58,641 nt of DNA from Patescibacteria group bacterium (GTDB lineage Bacteria; Patescibacteriota; Minisyncoccia; Phycocordibacterales; XYD1-FULL-46-19). The stretch spans positions 1 through 58,641 of the forward strand of contig JAKJEI010000003.1 in assembly GCA_022705505.1 (NCBI GenBank), in the 5' to 3' direction. Positions 51,986-58,628 of the stretch are shown here, one piece after another. A program made the position numbers and the translations under genes. The notes under the pieces were generated by a model that worked only from the letters and a program-made list of their open reading frames with translations, searched no databases and had not been told where the DNA came from. How positions within the stretch are numbered: position 1 is the stretch's first letter; every line of letters starts with the position of its first letter.

Positions 51986-52774
51986 TTATTCTGTGGCCGA
52001 TGAGGTGGCGGCGGCTTCTTCTATTTCTGTCTCAATCTCTGTTTCGACAATGGGCTCTGCTTCATCAGCTAAAATCATGTCAATCGCTTGTTTGAGGTCT
52101 TTGGCTTCTCGTCCGCCGAAGATGGGCATTACCAAGTCATCCGGTCCGACTACCGCAATAAAAGGAGTGCCTTGCGCGCCTAAGCCGGTCGCTTCTTGAT
52201 ATTCAGACTCAACCGCGTCACTGATTTCTTTTTCGGCTTGGCAACTGGTCATTGTCTCAATGTCCAAACCGATGGCTTCAGTTGCATCGGCAACCAAACT
52301 CTCGGCGGATTTGTCCGGGGCGGCAAAAACAAAATCAATAAATTGCCAGAATTTTTCACTCCCCCCCAATTTGCCGGCGCATTCTGCCGCGACCGCTAAC
52401 TTTCGGGCGCTGGGATGGATGGAGTCAAGCGGGAAGTGACGAAAAGCAACCGCTACTTTTCCTTCCTTTATATAATCGCTCATTTGGCCTAATTGGTCGT
52501 GGAACCAGGCGCAAGCCGGGCACTCCAAGTCCGAATATATCACTAGTTTTATGGGTGCGGCTGCCTCTCCCCGCAATAAGTCATCTCCACTCACCGCGCG
52601 CAAAGAATCCATGTTTACATCTTCTGCCGGTTGGAGCAGGGGCGCCAAGCTTTGGATGATTGACGCTGTTTGACCGTTGTCAATTGACGGACCTTGATAG
52701 AAGAAAAAAGCGCCGGCAAGAATGATGATTGCAATAGTGACTATCACCGGCACAGCATATGATTTGTTTTCCAT
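51986..52774 (-). CDS. Membrane-anchored DsbA-family thiol oxidoreductase
   Basis: The 262-residue protein has an N-terminal membrane anchor (AVPVIVTIAIIILAGAFFFYQG), then a thioredoxin fold with inserted helices. The active site is the CPAC in LVIYSDLECPACAWFHDQL. VAVAFRHFPLDSIHPSARKLAVAAECAGK and EATGLGAQGTPFIAVVGPDDLV (cis-Pro after G-T) are typical of the DsbA/Com-type family. It ends in an acidic tail. It acts outside the membrane, forming or shuffling disulfides in exported proteins; a VKOR or DsbB partner is not in the window. Confidence 0.9.
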   Translation of the reverse strand: MENKSYAVPVIVTIAIIILAGAFFFYQGPSIDNGQTASIIQSLAPLLQPAEDVNMDSLRAVSGDDLLRGEAAAPIKLVIYSDLECPACAWFHDQLGQMSDYIKEGKVAVAFRHFPLDSIHPSARKLAVAAECAGKLGGSEKFWQFIDFVFAAPDKSAESLVADATEAIGLDIETMTSCQAEKEISDAVESEYQEATGLGAQGTPFIAVVGPDDLVMPIFGGREAKDLKQAIDMILADEAEPIVETEIETEIEEAAATSSATE

Positions 52775-52846
52775 AGAATAAGGCTATTTATAAGGTTTTT
52801 AATAATATGTCGTCATTATACACTTTTTTAGCAATTTGGGAACTGG

Positions 52847-53170
52847 TCAAAATCCAGCAGAAGTGGTACTGGTAATTGGCTCCGGATTGGAGCTGGTTGC
52901 TTGGTTTGTTGTGTTTGTGGAAGCAAGCGTAGAGGATGATGTGCTAGACGCGGATAGTATTTTTTCAAAATGTGATAAGTCTTCAATAAAAATTTCTCCT
53001 GTTTCATTTTGGCATTGTCTGGGCAAAGTTTCCCAAACGGGGAAGCCGCCAGCCACACAACTGCTAAAATCGGTTGGCTGATTGTTTCGTGGGTAAAACG
53101 ACCAGGCAATAAAAACAAAAAGCAGAAAAGAAACGGCCGTAAATATGCTGGTTTTGGTTCGCGAAGTCAT
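52847..53170 (-). CDS. Small secreted or membrane-anchored protein
   Basis: I do not recognise a named family. The 107 residues start with a signal or anchor helix (SIFTAVSFLLFVFIAWSF). A compact segment with two cysteines follows, FSSCVAGGFPVWETLPRQCQN, then ETGEIFIEDL. The rest is a Ser/Thr/Asn-rich tail of about 40 residues. Its ATG directly follows the stop of the tRNA-binding-domain gene (TAA then ATG on the minus strand), so the two are translationally coupled. The exported location is inferred from the hydrophobic N-terminus. Confidence 0.65.
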   Translation of the reverse strand: MTSRTKTSIFTAVSFLLFVFIAWSFYPRNNQPTDFSSCVAGGFPVWETLPRQCQNETGEIFIEDLSHFEKILSASSTSSSTLASTNTTNQATSSNPEPITSTTSAGF

Positions 53171-53497
53171 TTAGGTAATTAATGTTCCGGGCGCGACGTT
53201 GTCGCTTTCCGGTGTCAAAATTGTTGAACGACCTTCCTCGTTGCTGGTCGCCAAGATCATTCCTTGGCTCTCTAGTCCCAGCAAAGAACGGGGTTCCAAA
53301 TTGGCGACGATAATCACTTTTTTTCCGACCAAACCCTCTGGTTCATAATTTTTGCCAATCCCGGCAATAATCTGTCTTTCGTCTTCACCTAGGGAAGCTT
53401 TTAGTTTTAACAGCTTATCCGAGCCTTCTACTCGGCCGGCGGCCAAAATCTCGGCCACCCTAAGTTCTACTTTTTTAAACTCTTCAAACGAGATCAT
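53171..53497 (-). CDS. Free-standing tRNA-binding domain (MetG C-terminal / Arc1p / CsaA-like)
   Basis: The 108 residues are one OB-fold tRNA-binding domain: FEEFKKVELRVAEILAAGRVEGSDKLLKLKASLGEDERQIIAGIGKNYEPEGLVGKKVIIVANLEPRSLLG with LESQGMILAT at the end. It matches the domain found at the C-terminus of bacterial MetRS and, separately, in the PheRS beta subunit. Here it is a gene of its own, so it may be a MetRS beta subunit, or a tRNA-binding partner or chaperone. The PheT of this genome lacks the equivalent domain. Its ATG overlaps the end of tsaC by 14 bases, so they are coexpressed. Confidence 0.88.
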   Translation of the reverse strand: MISFEEFKKVELRVAEILAAGRVEGSDKLLKLKASLGEDERQIIAGIGKNYEPEGLVGKKVIIVANLEPRSLLGLESQGMILATSNEEGRSTILTPESDNVAPGTLIT

Positions 53498-54083
53498 AAT
53501 TAAGTTTTTGCTTAAGCTTTTTAATTGGCAAGGCGCCCTTTCTTAACACTTTTATTTTACCATTTTCTAACGAAATAAGAGTGGAGGGTTTATTTTTTAG
53601 GCGGCGGCCGGCGGATAAATAAAGGTCAATTTGGTTACCAAAAATGACGCGCGCTTCGGTGATTGTCTCGGCCGGAGGGTTATCAGCTTTGTTTGCGCTG
53701 GTAGAGACAAGAGGCCCGGTCTTTTTGAGCAAGGTGGTCAAAAACTTATGCTTGGGCCAACGCACCGCCAGCCCGCGATTGTGGTGGAGATGCTCAAAAC
53801 GGGAATTTTTATCAGGCAGAACAACACTGACTTTGCCGGGCCAAACATTCTTCAAGAACCTTTTTTCTCGCTCGGTGATTTTGATTCCTAGTTCGTCCAG
53901 TTGCGCCCAGCTAGCCACTAAAACAATAAACGGCTTATCAAAGTGGCGGCCTTTCAGCTTGGCTATTTTTTTGACTGTTTGACTGTTGCGAGCCAAACCA
54001 AAAAGACCATAAATAGTGTCGGCCGGCATTATCACAACCTCACCTTTTTTGAGGGTATTTACCAACTCTTTTATTCTTGGCAT
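53484..54083 (-). CDS. tsaC: L-threonylcarbamoyladenylate synthase (YrdC/Sua5)
   Basis: The enzyme makes threonylcarbamoyl-AMP for the t6A modification of ANN-decoding tRNAs. The 199-residue protein has GEVVIMPADTIYGLFGLARN (nucleotide-binding), the KxR-like AKLKGRHFDKPFIVLVAS, VWPGKVSVVLPDKN, LAVRWPKH, and PLVSTSANKADNPPAETITEA with the SxN motif. The C-terminal Sua5 domain is absent, so this is the YrdC type. A basic tail follows STLISL. It leads a three-gene reverse unit with the tRNA-binding domain and the small secreted protein. Confidence 0.93.
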   Translation of the reverse strand: MPRIKELVNTLKKGEVVIMPADTIYGLFGLARNSQTVKKIAKLKGRHFDKPFIVLVASWAQLDELGIKITEREKRFLKNVWPGKVSVVLPDKNSRFEHLHHNRGLAVRWPKHKFLTTLLKKTGPLVSTSANKADNPPAETITEARVIFGNQIDLYLSAGRRLKNKPSTLISLENGKIKVLRKGALPIKKLKQKLNYDLV

Positions 54084-54202
54084 ATCAGTGTTAAAATTAG
54101 CATAAATAAGCGGTGAAAGCCAACGAAGAGAAGCTCGGGTTTCAGGCGTCAGCTTTTGACAATAATGGGCATTTTTAATAGCTTAGCTGGTAACCAATTT
54201 TT

Positions 54203-54631
54203 ATGTTAAGCGACTATTACCAAATTGAATTAAAAGATTTTGACCAGGATTTTTTTGATTTGCTAGAAACAGTTGGACAAATAAAACAGCCCGACTTTAA
54301 GGTTTTGCCTTATTTTCATACAGTCTACGCCAATGGTGAAAAGGCGGGGATTGTCGGTTACCAACCGGCTAGTTTGCCGGACACCGGCAATGTGGAAATT
54401 ATCTTAGCGCCGGAATATCGCGGCAAAGGTTTGATTGCCAAAATTTATGACACATTGGCGCAAGAACATCATCTAAAAACTTTATACGCGACAATTAATC
54501 TGCGTAATATGACATCTCTCTCGGCCCACGAAAAAATTGGTTTTCAAAGGTTGCCGGCGGAAAAACAGGCTCAGCTTAAAGAAAAGGGAATAATCGGCGA
54601 AGGGGAAATGAGGTTAGAAAAAAGTGTTTAA
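54203..54631 (+). CDS. GNAT-family acetyltransferase
   Basis: The 142-residue protein carries the GNAT core: GNVEIILAPEYRGKGLIAKIYDTLA, where E-Y-R-G-K-G-L is the acetyl-CoA pyrophosphate loop, followed by LKTLYATINLRNMTSLSAHEKIGFQR, the usual motif B. The substrate is unknown. The N-terminal 60 residues are shorter than in most members. It stands alone between tsaC and tRNA-Ala. Confidence 0.82.
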   Translation: MLSDYYQIELKDFDQDFFDLLETVGQIKQPDFKVLPYFHTVYANGEKAGIVGYQPASLPDTGNVEIILAPEYRGKGLIAKIYDTLAQEHHLKTLYATINLRNMTSLSAHEKIGFQRLPAEKQAQLKEKGIIGEGEMRLEKSV

Positions 54632-54661
54632 AGCGAGGCTAATTTCTCTGCAAGTAAACTT

Positions 54662-54735
54662 TGGTGGACCTAGCGAGAATCGAACTCGCGCCTCGGCAAT
54701 GCGAATGCCGCGTCGTACCACTAGACTATAGGCCC
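54662..54735 (-). tRNA. tRNA-Ala (CGC)
   Basis: On the minus strand the acceptor stem is GGGCCTA/TAGGTCC, with the G3-U70 pair that defines alanine tRNAs. The anticodon arm is CGGCA-TTCGCAT-TGCCG with anticodon CGC, and the T arm is GCGAG-TTCGATT-CTCGC. The discriminator is A73 and CCA is encoded (54664-54662), unlike the other two tRNAs of the window. Confidence 0.93.
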
Positions 54736-54935
54736 AAATGTCCCTCTCGGAAAATTACCGCCTGGTTGTTTGGCGCTATTATGACAAACGATTTAGACTT
54801 TTGACAACGGAATTTTAACTGAAGGGCAAAGTTATTTAACCATAAAATAAGTAATTTCTCAACTTTCTGACACGGGCCAAGCGCGAGAAAAGTAGCGGTA
54901 TAAATGGATTTGGTTCTTAGCCTTTTTCCTATTTT

Positions 54936-56753
54936 TTATTTTATTTTGTGGTCTTTCGTTTCGTTATACAATTCCTCGGCTTCATTCAAAAGTCTTTCAA
55001 TTTCAGCAAGACCGGCTTGCCAAACATCTGGCTTGGTGATATCCAAACCTAGTTTGGCAAAAATTTGGTCCGGTGAGGCCGAAGAACCGGTTGCCAAAAA
55101 CTCTTTGACCAGACTTATTTTGTCGGGCTTGTCACGCACGATTTGTTGTAAGGCTTTAGAAATTAGTAAGCCGCTGGCATAAGAATAAACATAAAAGTAG
55201 TAACGAAAATGACTCCAGTAAACCCACCAATTTTCGGTGCCAGTCGGAAATTCCATCGCCGCCCCGGTGTAGCCCTTCATGTGTTTCAGGAAAAGGTCGC
55301 CGATTTCTTGTTTGGATAGATATCCTTTGGCGCGGAAAGTTTGGTGCAACTCGTGCTCAAACCGATAAGCGGCGACTTGACGAAAAATAGTGGCGACATC
55401 GTCGTCCAATTTTGCCATTACCAATCTTAACTTATCTTGAGGGTTGCTTCCTCGCCCCAGTTCTTCCAAAGCAAAATCTTCCACAAAAGTGCTTGCCACT
55501 TCGCCGGTGGAAACCGGCGTCTCGTAATAAATTTCGCGCTGTTTCTGTTTGATTAACTCGTTATTTAAACCGTGACCGGTTTCGTGGGCCAAAGTCATCA
55601 CATCTTTGAGTTGGTTGGTATGGTTGAGCAAAATATAAGTCGGGTCAATCTTGCGCATATTGGAACAAAAAGCGCCGTTGGCGCGGCTGGTGTGAGGGAA
55701 GACGTCAATTTGTCCGTTGTTGACAAAACCGCGAAAAATCTCTGCCAGTTCCTTATCTAGCTTAACGAGAACTTTGTCCACTAAGTTGACTGATTCATCA
55801 TAGTCAAAGTTTCTCGCCAGCTCTCCATAAGGGACACTTTTTTCGTAATACTTAAGATTGGGCAGACCAAGGAGACGAGCCTTAAGTTCGTAATAGCGGC
55901 GAGGCAAATCAAAGCGCTCGGCGACGGTTTGGCTCATGACGTCTACCACTTCGCTTGAGATGTCGTCGGAGAGGTGTCTGAGTTCGTCCGGCCGTTTGGC
56001 TCCGCGCAATTCATCATTGGTTTTTTTGAAAGCGAGCAAAGAATTCATTTCAGCTTCGGCGACGTCGGCGTGTTTGGCCAAGATGTCATTGATGGCGCGG
56101 AAAGCCCAAGCGCGTGTTTCTTGGTCGCGGCTGTTTACGGTGGCGAGCAACTCGGCAAAGCTATGGCCCTCAAAAGTTTCGCTGCTGATTAAGGATTCTA
56201 TCATTTTGACCCAATTGCTATAGGAAGTTTCATGGAAAAGGTTAATAACTTTTTCTTCAGCTTCGCTCAAAGTATATTTTCCTTCAGCAAAAATTTTTTC
56301 CAAAAAATGTTTGAAGTCGGCCAATGTCGGACTGGCCAAAAGTTCACGTTGAGTCTTGGGTGGAATTTTGGCTAGCCGAAGCGTGAAAAATTGGATGTCA
56401 TTTTGGATGCTGACGGCCAGCTCCTTGGCTTTGTTGAAGCGCGCGCGCAACTCAGGGTCATTTTGGTTTAGTTCCGTGCGGAGGTGAAAATAGTAACAAA
56501 CACGGCTGTTTGGGCCATGGTCGGCGAGCCACTGGTCATAATCTTTCAGCGCTTCTCTCAGCGCGGCCGGTTGAGATAGGTAGTCTTTTCGCTTGTGCCA
56601 CTTGGTGATAAATTTATCGGCGGCTTGTCTGGCGATAAGCTGTTCCTCTTCAATTCGCGGGTCTTTGTCGCTTATAAAAAGGGGAGATAAATCCCAATCG
56701 GTTTTGAGGTTTGCTTTCGGCTTGGATTTTTTAACGATTTTCTTGTTGGACAT
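54936..56753 (-). CDS. pepF: Oligoendopeptidase F (M3 family metallopeptidase)
   Basis: This cytosolic zinc peptidase cleaves short peptides. The 605-residue protein has the zinc site LAHETGHGLNNELI (HExxH form), preceded by MRKIDPTYILLNHTNQLKDVMT and followed by ETPVSTGEVASTFVEDFALEEL with the third ligand Glu. A long helical N-terminal part (residues 1 to about 200) with EEKVINLFHETSYSNWVKMIESL is normal for PepF. The C-terminus has YFYVYSYASGLLISKALQQIV. A lysine-rich start (MSNKKIVKKSKPKANLK) precedes the core. Confidence 0.95.
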   Translation of the reverse strand: MSNKKIVKKSKPKANLKTDWDLSPLFISDKDPRIEEEQLIARQAADKFITKWHKRKDYLSQPAALREALKDYDQWLADHGPNSRVCYYFHLRTELNQNDPELRARFNKAKELAVSIQNDIQFFTLRLAKIPPKTQRELLASPTLADFKHFLEKIFAEGKYTLSEAEEKVINLFHETSYSNWVKMIESLISSETFEGHSFAELLATVNSRDQETRAWAFRAINDILAKHADVAEAEMNSLLAFKKTNDELRGAKRPDELRHLSDDISSEVVDVMSQTVAERFDLPRRYYELKARLLGLPNLKYYEKSVPYGELARNFDYDESVNLVDKVLVKLDKELAEIFRGFVNNGQIDVFPHTSRANGAFCSNMRKIDPTYILLNHTNQLKDVMTLAHETGHGLNNELIKQKQREIYYETPVSTGEVASTFVEDFALEELGRGSNPQDKLRLVMAKLDDDVATIFRQVAAYRFEHELHQTFRAKGYLSKQEIGDLFLKHMKGYTGAAMEFPTGTENWWVYWSHFRYYFYVYSYASGLLISKALQQIVRDKPDKISLVKEFLATGSSASPDQIFAKLGLDITKPDVWQAGLAEIERLLNEAEELYNETKDHKIK

Positions 56754-56852
56754 AAATATAATTTAAATTTGTTTTACGTGTCTTACCATCTTACCTCAAA
56801 TTATGAAAATATAAAAAAATTTCTAGTGGAGACGGTCCTAATCATCGTCAGA

Positions 56853-56884
56853 AACAAAAACGCCCTAATTGGGGCGTTTTTGTT
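56853..56884 (-). terminator. Intrinsic terminator after mscL
   Basis: AACAAAAACGCCC pairs with GGGCGTTTTTGTT around a short loop; on the minus strand it lies about 50 bases after the mscL stop. Confidence 0.75.
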
Positions 56885-56935
56885 TTAACTTGTTATTTCT
56901 GTTTTATTTTTTGCCAAAATCGGATATCAGGTTAT

Positions 56936-57337
56936 TTAGATGACAATTTGAGTACAATGAGAACATCGTTTGGCGTCAATTGGAATTTCGCTCAAACACT
57001 CTTTGCATTTTTTGGTCGTGGGGTCGAGGGGCTCTTCTTTTCTGGTTTTGGCAATAAGAAAGTTCATGGGTTTAATTATCAAGAAAAAGATTGACGCGGC
57101 AACTAACAGAAAAGAGATTAGGGCATTTAGGAAGTGCCCATACATAAAACGGCTACTGTTTAGAGTGAAAGACAAATCTGAGAAATCCGGCACTTTGACG
57201 ATTGCCGCGATAAAGGGAGTAATCAAATCCGACACTAGAGCGGTTACGACAGAACCAAAGGCGGCGCCGACCACGACACCTACGGCTAGGTCAACTACGT
57301 TGCCTCTAAGTAGGAATTGTTTGAATTCTTTTAACAT
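56936..57337 (-). CDS. mscL: Large-conductance mechanosensitive channel with C-terminal zinc ribbon
   Basis: MscL opens under membrane tension to release solutes on osmotic downshock. The 133 residues start FKQFLLRGNVVDLAVGVVVGAAFGSVVTALV (first transmembrane helix with the Gly-rich pore), have the periplasmic loop and the second helix (NALISFLLVAASIFFLIIKPMNFL). They end in a Cys pair set, CKECLSEIPIDAKRCSHC, a small zinc-ribbon. Some bacterial MscL proteins carry such a ribbon; E. coli's does not. On the minus strand TGGTATAAT (extended -10, box 57384-57379) precedes it. Confidence 0.95.
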   Translation of the reverse strand: MLKEFKQFLLRGNVVDLAVGVVVGAAFGSVVTALVSDLITPFIAAIVKVPDFSDLSFTLNSSRFMYGHFLNALISFLLVAASIFFLIIKPMNFLIAKTRKEEPLDPTTKKCKECLSEIPIDAKRCSHCTQIVI

Positions 57338-57378
57338 AAGAAATAAAAGAAATTATTAATTGATAAATAATGTTAAAC

Positions 57379-57384
57379 ATTATA
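57379..57384 (-). promoter_or_regulatory. Extended -10 box of mscL
   Basis: TGGTATAAT on the minus strand, with AAGACA 17 bases upstream; the leader is about 35 bases. Confidence 0.55.
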
Positions 57385-57444
57385 CCAGAAATTTTTGGGA
57401 TTGTCTTGGTGTCTTGGATAGAGGGGGTATAGGCGAGAATTTTT

Positions 57445-57784
57445 TTGGGGGCCAACCTGACCGCCCTTCGGTTGACGGCCTTAATCCGCGGTCATTTTTA
57501 TGCCAAATTTGTTGTTTTTTGTCTTGGCTTGTTTTATTTAGGCGTCTTCATTAACGTTATCTGGAGCCAATTTGGGGCCTCTCCCTACCTTGCCTGGGAG
57601 TTTACAATGTGTGTTTGCCTTTTTTGGGATTTTTGGTATTATTATGTTTGTCTTGAAGGTTCAAGATATGTTCTTTCTCAATCTCTCTAAAAAATTTCTA
57701 TTAAACGAAACTATTAGAGTAATAATCCTTGGCCGAAAATGGTCTTGGATATTCCGTGGCCTAGCCACGGATGATCCGCGGTAG
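57445..57784 (+). pseudogene. Possible frameshifted membrane protein remnant
   Basis: The 437 bases between mscL and tRNA-Asn hold two overlapping forward ORFs in different frames. The first (57445-57690) contains a good helix, KFVVFCLGLFYLGVFINVIW. The second (57572-57784) has LQCVFAFFGIFGIIMFVL and a basic end, NLSKKFLLNETIRVIIL. Read together, with a shift between about 57600 and 57625, they would make a two-helix membrane protein. No promoter or ribosome site supports either alone, and the second ORF runs into the tRNA. Low confidence. Confidence 0.25.
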
Positions 57785-58161
57785 CTCAGTTGGTAGAGCG
57801 GTCGGCTGTGTCACTTTGGATTTAGTGTCCAACACAAACGCAGCTCCCTAAAGGAATTTAGGGATGAAAAATGAGGTGAATTGCTGGAAGCCCTAAGGGG
57901 TAATCAGCAGCCAATCCTTCGCTAAAGCTTCGGATTGCGAAGCAGGTTGAAGGCAGGTTCAGAGACTATCTCGATTGCACCCTCCATCGTTTTAGACGAA
58001 TGAGGGGAGAGAGTACCCTTAAATAAGTTAAGGATTCATCCCGAACTTATTGAGGGGAAGCGCCTCACGCCCAGAACGGGTGATGATATAGTCCACTCCT
58101 TTTGGAAACAAGAGGGTTAAGTGTAACCGATTGGTCGCAGGTTCGAGTCCTGCCCGCGGAG
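57775..58161 (+). tRNA. tRNA-Asn (GUU) interrupted by a group I intron
   Basis: Exons 57775-57809 and 58124-58161 join to a full tRNA. The acceptor stem is TCCGCGG/CCGCGGA, the D arm GCTC...GAGC, the anticodon arm GTCGG-CTGTTAA-CCGAT with anticodon GTT, and the T arm GCAGG-TTCGAGT-CCTGC. The discriminator is G73 as in other asparagine tRNAs; CCA is not encoded. A perfect 7-bp inverted repeat CCGTGGC-CTA-GCCACGG (57754-57770) ends four bases before the tRNA. The tRNA's terminator has been moved to 58607 by the GIY-YIG cassette. Confidence 0.93.
57810..58123 (+). ncRNA. Group I self-splicing intron in tRNA-Asn
   Basis: The 314-base intron splits the anticodon between positions 35 and 36. The 5' exon ends in U and the intron in G, as the class requires. 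The internal guide GCAGCU (57840-57845) pairs with the last six exon bases GGCUGU (57804-57809), with the required terminal U-G wobble. AATTGCTGGAA and AATCAGCAGCCAA are P/Q-like core segments; GACTA in CAGAGACTA (57964-57968) pairs with TAGTC in GATATAGTCC (58089-58093) as P7. No ORF lies inside. Confidence 0.93.
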
Positions 58162-58162
58162 C
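58145..58162 (+). repeat. 18-bp direct repeat, left copy (tRNA-Asn 3' end)
   Basis: GAGTCCTGCCCGCGGAGC, identical to 58577-58594. It covers the T-arm 3' strand and the acceptor end of the tRNA. Confidence 0.92.
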
Positions 58163-58222
58163 ACTTCGGCAAGCTCAGTGCAAGCCCTTCGGGGAAGCAG
58201 GGGCAAGCCAAGTCTAAGATGA

Positions 58223-58228
58223 TATAAT
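58223..58228 (+). promoter_or_regulatory. Extended -10 box of the GIY-YIG gene
   Basis: TGATATAAT (58220-58228), six bases before the ATG; no -35 box, as is usual for extended -10 promoters. Confidence 0.55.
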
Positions 58229-58234
58229 TTAAAC

Positions 58235-58519
58235 ATGTGGTATGTCTATATGCTTTTTTGTGATGAGAAAATTTTTTATGTTGGGATAACTAATGAACCC
58301 AGCAAAAGAATAAAACAACACAAAAATAAAGAGTCTTTCTTTACTAAAAAATTTTCTCAAATCAGGCCAGTTTATTGTGAAAAATATCCAACAAAATATC
58401 AGGCGGCAGAAAGAGAAAAACAATTGAAGGGCTGGAGCAAAACAAAAAAGCAAATGTTAATTGACGGTAAATTAGGAACAAATGTTTGCACTGAATTGTC
58501 GAAGTTGTTTGGTGAGTAG
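58235..58519 (+). CDS. GIY-YIG nuclease (short UPF0213/YhbQ-like type)
   Basis: The 94-residue protein is a bare GIY-YIG domain. WYVYMLFCDEKIFYVGIT supplies both halves of the motif (YVY and YVG), NEPSKRIKQHKN carries the catalytic Arg, and AAEREKQLKGWSKTKKQML has the metal-binding Glu. There is no DNA-recognition domain, so any target preference must come from the short fold or a partner. GIY-YIG proteins include homing endonucleases and repair nucleases. Its place inside a unit bounded by a tRNA-end duplication suggests it helps its own insertion or that of the neighbouring intron. Confidence 0.88.
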   Translation: MWYVYMLFCDEKIFYVGITNEPSKRIKQHKNKESFFTKKFSQIRPVYCEKYPTKYQAAEREKQLKGWSKTKKQMLIDGKLGTNVCTELSKLFGE

Positions 58520-58537
58520 GAGGAGAAGTTTACCCCG

Positions 58538-58563
58538 AGCATTTCGGCGAGTTCAAGGCGAGC
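58538..58563. repeat. Repeat related to that at 58159-58184
   Basis: GAGCATTTCGGCGAGTTCA aligns to GAGCACTTCGGCAAGCTCA near the left end, in the same orientation. Confidence 0.65.
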
Positions 58564-58576
58564 TGAAAGCCGAGAG

Positions 58577-58594
58577 GAGTCCTGCCCGCGGAGC
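58577..58594 (+). repeat. 18-bp direct repeat, right copy
   Basis: Identical to 58145-58162; flanks differ on both sides (C against G before it, A against C after it). Confidence 0.92.
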
Positions 58595-58606
58595 CGAAAA
58601 ACATTA

Positions 58607-58628
58607 GACTGGCGTAAGCCGGTCTTTT
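58607..58628 (+). terminator. Intrinsic terminator, probably originally of tRNA-Asn
   Basis: GACTGGC, GTAA, GCCGGTC (one T-G pair) and TTTT, 13 bases past the second copy of the tRNA end. Confidence 0.7.

Larger units (their letters stand above)
58163..58594 (+). mobile_element. GIY-YIG cassette inserted behind tRNA-Asn
   Basis: 432 bases lie between equivalent points of the 18-bp repeats. It consists of a TTCGGCAAGCTCAGTGC-type repeat (58159-58182), the GIY-YIG gene, a related repeat (58538-58563) and the second copy of the tRNA end. Removing it restores tRNA-Asn next to the terminator at 58607-58628. The mobility is inferred from this structure. Confidence 0.7.

Noticed and set aside
57810-58123. 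Homing endonuclease inside the intron
   Set aside because: No ORF of useful length lies in the 314 bases; the only nuclease gene is outside, behind the tRNA.
57775-58161. tRNA-Asn as a disrupted pseudogene
   Set aside because: Guide pairing, the P7 pair and the boundary rules show an intact self-splicing intron, and the joined tRNA has no mismatch apart from one G-T pair.
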